Part shown: piece by piece, positions 5,194-6,515 of the stretch | How the letters are laid out: each line of letters starts with the position of its first letter | How positions within the stretch are numbered: the stretch's first letter is position 1 | From: Minisyncoccota bacterium | Lineage (GTDB): Bacteria > Patescibacteriota > Minisyncoccia > Phycocordibacterales > UBA2100 | Direction of reading: 5' to 3' | Length of the DNA: 6,515 nucleotides | Assembly: GCA_018061585.1 (NCBI GenBank) | Contig: JAGOTU010000051.1 | Location: 1-6,515 of the forward strand | Made by a program: the position numbers and the translations under genes | Notes under the pieces: model-generated | Told to the model about the DNA's origin: nothing | The model's database searches: none | Seen by the model: only the letters and a program-made list of their open reading frames with translations

Positions 5194-6515
5194 ATGCGTG
5201 TAATGCGCATCGGGGCCTTAATTATTGCATCTGTACTTTTGGTAGTACCGTCATTCGCATTTGCACAAGGCACCAATCCGCCTGCGCTTTTTCCTGCGCT
5301 CTGTCCGCAAGGGGGCTCTACGGGAGATCCGACCGAAACGAAAGTGTTCGTCGACGGAGTGACGACGGACGTACCGATACGAGATTTTCTCGCGCGTAAA
5401 ATGTATTGTCCGAATGCATGCTTTGATATACGCGTAACCATTGCCCGCACTCAAGTGAATGGCAAGGAAGCGATGCAGTTCAAAGTGGCGGGCACATCAC
5501 AGTGCGGCGACAAAACCAAGGCTCCGAAGGATCAGGCGCCTCCGAGAGGCTGCGCGGCCGGACAGACGCAGCCGAAGGTGACGGTGGATGTACCAAAGAT
5601 CGCGTACTCGATACCGCTGCTCGGTGAGCAAATATTGCTTGCGGGACAGACCGTTGGGCCGAAGTCGCGGTGCAATGCGGCGGATATTTTAAAAACCGTC
5701 AACACAGTGTTCGACAAGTTGGATACGAGGAGTCCCGGCACGATCAAAACCGCGCAGGCAGACATCGATGCGCTTACGAGTACGCCGAATACCGCAACGC
5801 CAGTGCCGGACGAGGAAAAGCCGCTACCGGGACAACCAACCACAGTTAATAATCCGGGTGTCGCAGAACCTGCGAAGGTTCCGACGAACGATGAAGCGCT
5901 TACGCAGATGCTGCGCGAGCGCTACGGTGTGCCGGAAGATCAGGCAAAGGCGCTCGTGGAGAATGAGCCAGACAAGGTAAAAGAAATGATCCAAAAGTCG
6001 CTGACCAATGATACTGCGGGCGCGCAGGCGATAGCGAAGGAACTCAAGCTGAACGACGATGTGCTCACAAAGATCGCACAGATGACCCCTGCGGAGCAAA
6101 TGACGCCGGAAAAAGCTGCGGAGATCGCGCATATTCCCGACGGAGGAAACACCAATACATTCGATCCAAACATAAAGACCGGAGGCATTGCGACGCAATG
6201 CGGTACAGACGGTCTTGTGGGCAATATTATGTACGCGGAAAGCAGGTGCGGGCGCATCAATAGCAACCCGCTATCCTCGGTTCAAGGTCCGTATCATTTC
6301 CTATGCGGAACCTGGACCGCGTATGCGAACTCCACAGGGAACGGTCAGTACGCCAACTGTGCGTATCGGAATGATCCCGCGATCTCGACACAGGTGATGA
6401 ATGCAAAGATGACGCAGTTCGGCGATCAATACGGAGCACAGTGCACTCAGTCCGGACTAAGTCTTACATCATGTCAGTACGCGATCCATGTGTTCGGAGA
6501 GACGGGATTCAAGCG
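5194..6515 (+). CDS. Secreted Cys-rich protein with C-terminal lysozyme-like/SLT domain (3' truncated by window)
   Basis: An exported protein of at least 440 residues, open to the window edge. The N-terminus is a Sec signal peptide: short basic region (MRVMR), hydrophobic core IGALIIASVLLVVPSF, and a probable signal peptidase I site AFA|QG after residue 24. ATG at 5203 is an equally possible start, three codons later. The mature part has a Cys-containing N-terminal region (Cys 37, 72, 76, 104, 120, 160), a Pro/Thr linker around 196-230, a charged helical region around 232-315, and from about 330 a lysozyme-like domain. That domain shows MYAESRCG (E349, likely catalytic Glu), NPLSSVQGPYHF (family NPxSxAxGxxQF, with His for Gln), GTWTAYA, NDP and YAIHVFGETGF, plus six more Cys. 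I infer a lytic transglycosylase or similar peptidoglycan-cleaving enzyme outside the membrane; the first half is not recognised. Whether it shares the atp transcript is unclear. Confidence 0.78.
   Translation, partial: MRVMRIGALIIASVLLVVPSFAFAQGTNPPALFPALCPQGGSTGDPTETKVFVDGVTTDVPIRDFLARKMYCPNACFDIRVTIARTQVNGKEAMQFKVAGTSQCGDKTKAPKDQAPPRGCAAGQTQPKVTVDVPKIAYSIPLLGEQILLAGQTVGPKSRCNAADILKTVNTVFDKLDTRSPGTIKTAQADIDALTSTPNTATPVPDEEKPLPGQPTTVNNPGVAEPAKVPTNDEALTQMLRERYGVPEDQAKALVENEPDKVKEMIQKSLTNDTAGAQAIAKELKLNDDVLTKIAQMTPAEQMTPEKAAEIAHIPDGGNTNTFDPNIKTGGIATQCGTDGLVGNIMYAESRCGRINSNPLSSVQGPYHFLCGTWTAYANSTGNGQYANCAYRNDPAISTQVMNAKMTQFGDQYGAQCTQSGLSLTSCQYAIHVFGETGFK

Noticed and set aside
5190..5195. TACAAT as a -10 box for the secreted SLT-like gene.
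   Set aside because: No recognisable -35 lies 16-18 nt upstream (sequence there is AGCTGT), and it overlaps the possible ATG at 5194. It could fit a near-leaderless transcript from 5203, but one hexamer is not enough.

Overview
The window holds the 3' part of a bacterial F-type ATP synthase operon, all on the + strand, followed by the start of a secreted cell-wall-active protein. The order is atpA (5' end missing), atpG, a Nudix hydrolase, a RdgB/HAM1-type NTP pyrophosphatase, a second Nudix hydrolase (NUDT15/MutT-like), atpD, a very short atpC, and then an exported protein with a lysozyme-like (SLT) domain that runs off the right edge. Genes are packed tightly: junctions are 2, 13, -4, 3 and 3 nt from atpG through atpC. 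The only larger gaps are 102 nt (atpA-atpG) and 50 nt (after atpC). The minus-strand open frames are shadows of the + strand genes.

The organism is a bacterium using the standard code; TAA, TAG and TGA all act as stops. I infer a Candidate Phyla Radiation (Patescibacteria, Parcubacteria-like) genome. The reasons are the epsilon subunit reduced to its N-terminal domain, weak or absent Shine-Dalgarno sequences, unusual extra genes inside the atp operon, divergent residues in otherwise invariant beta-subunit motifs, and the Cys-rich secreted SLT protein. This placement is not proven by anything in the window.

Functionally, atpA, atpG, atpD and atpC encode the alpha, gamma, beta and epsilon parts of F1. 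The three genes between gamma and beta look like a nucleotide-pool cleaning cassette: two Nudix enzymes and one ITP/XTP pyrophosphatase, all of families that hydrolyse damaged or unwanted nucleoside triphosphates. Their spacing and the ATGA overlap imply co-transcription and probably translational coupling with the ATPase genes. This embedded cassette is the most unusual thing in the window.

Other points of note are an RdgB-like enzyme with Ile where a ligand-binding Lys is expected, a beta subunit that has lost both Arg residues associated with the non-catalytic nucleotide site, an epsilon subunit with no C-terminal inhibitory helices, and a stem-loop with two tiny ORFs in the atpA-atpG gap.
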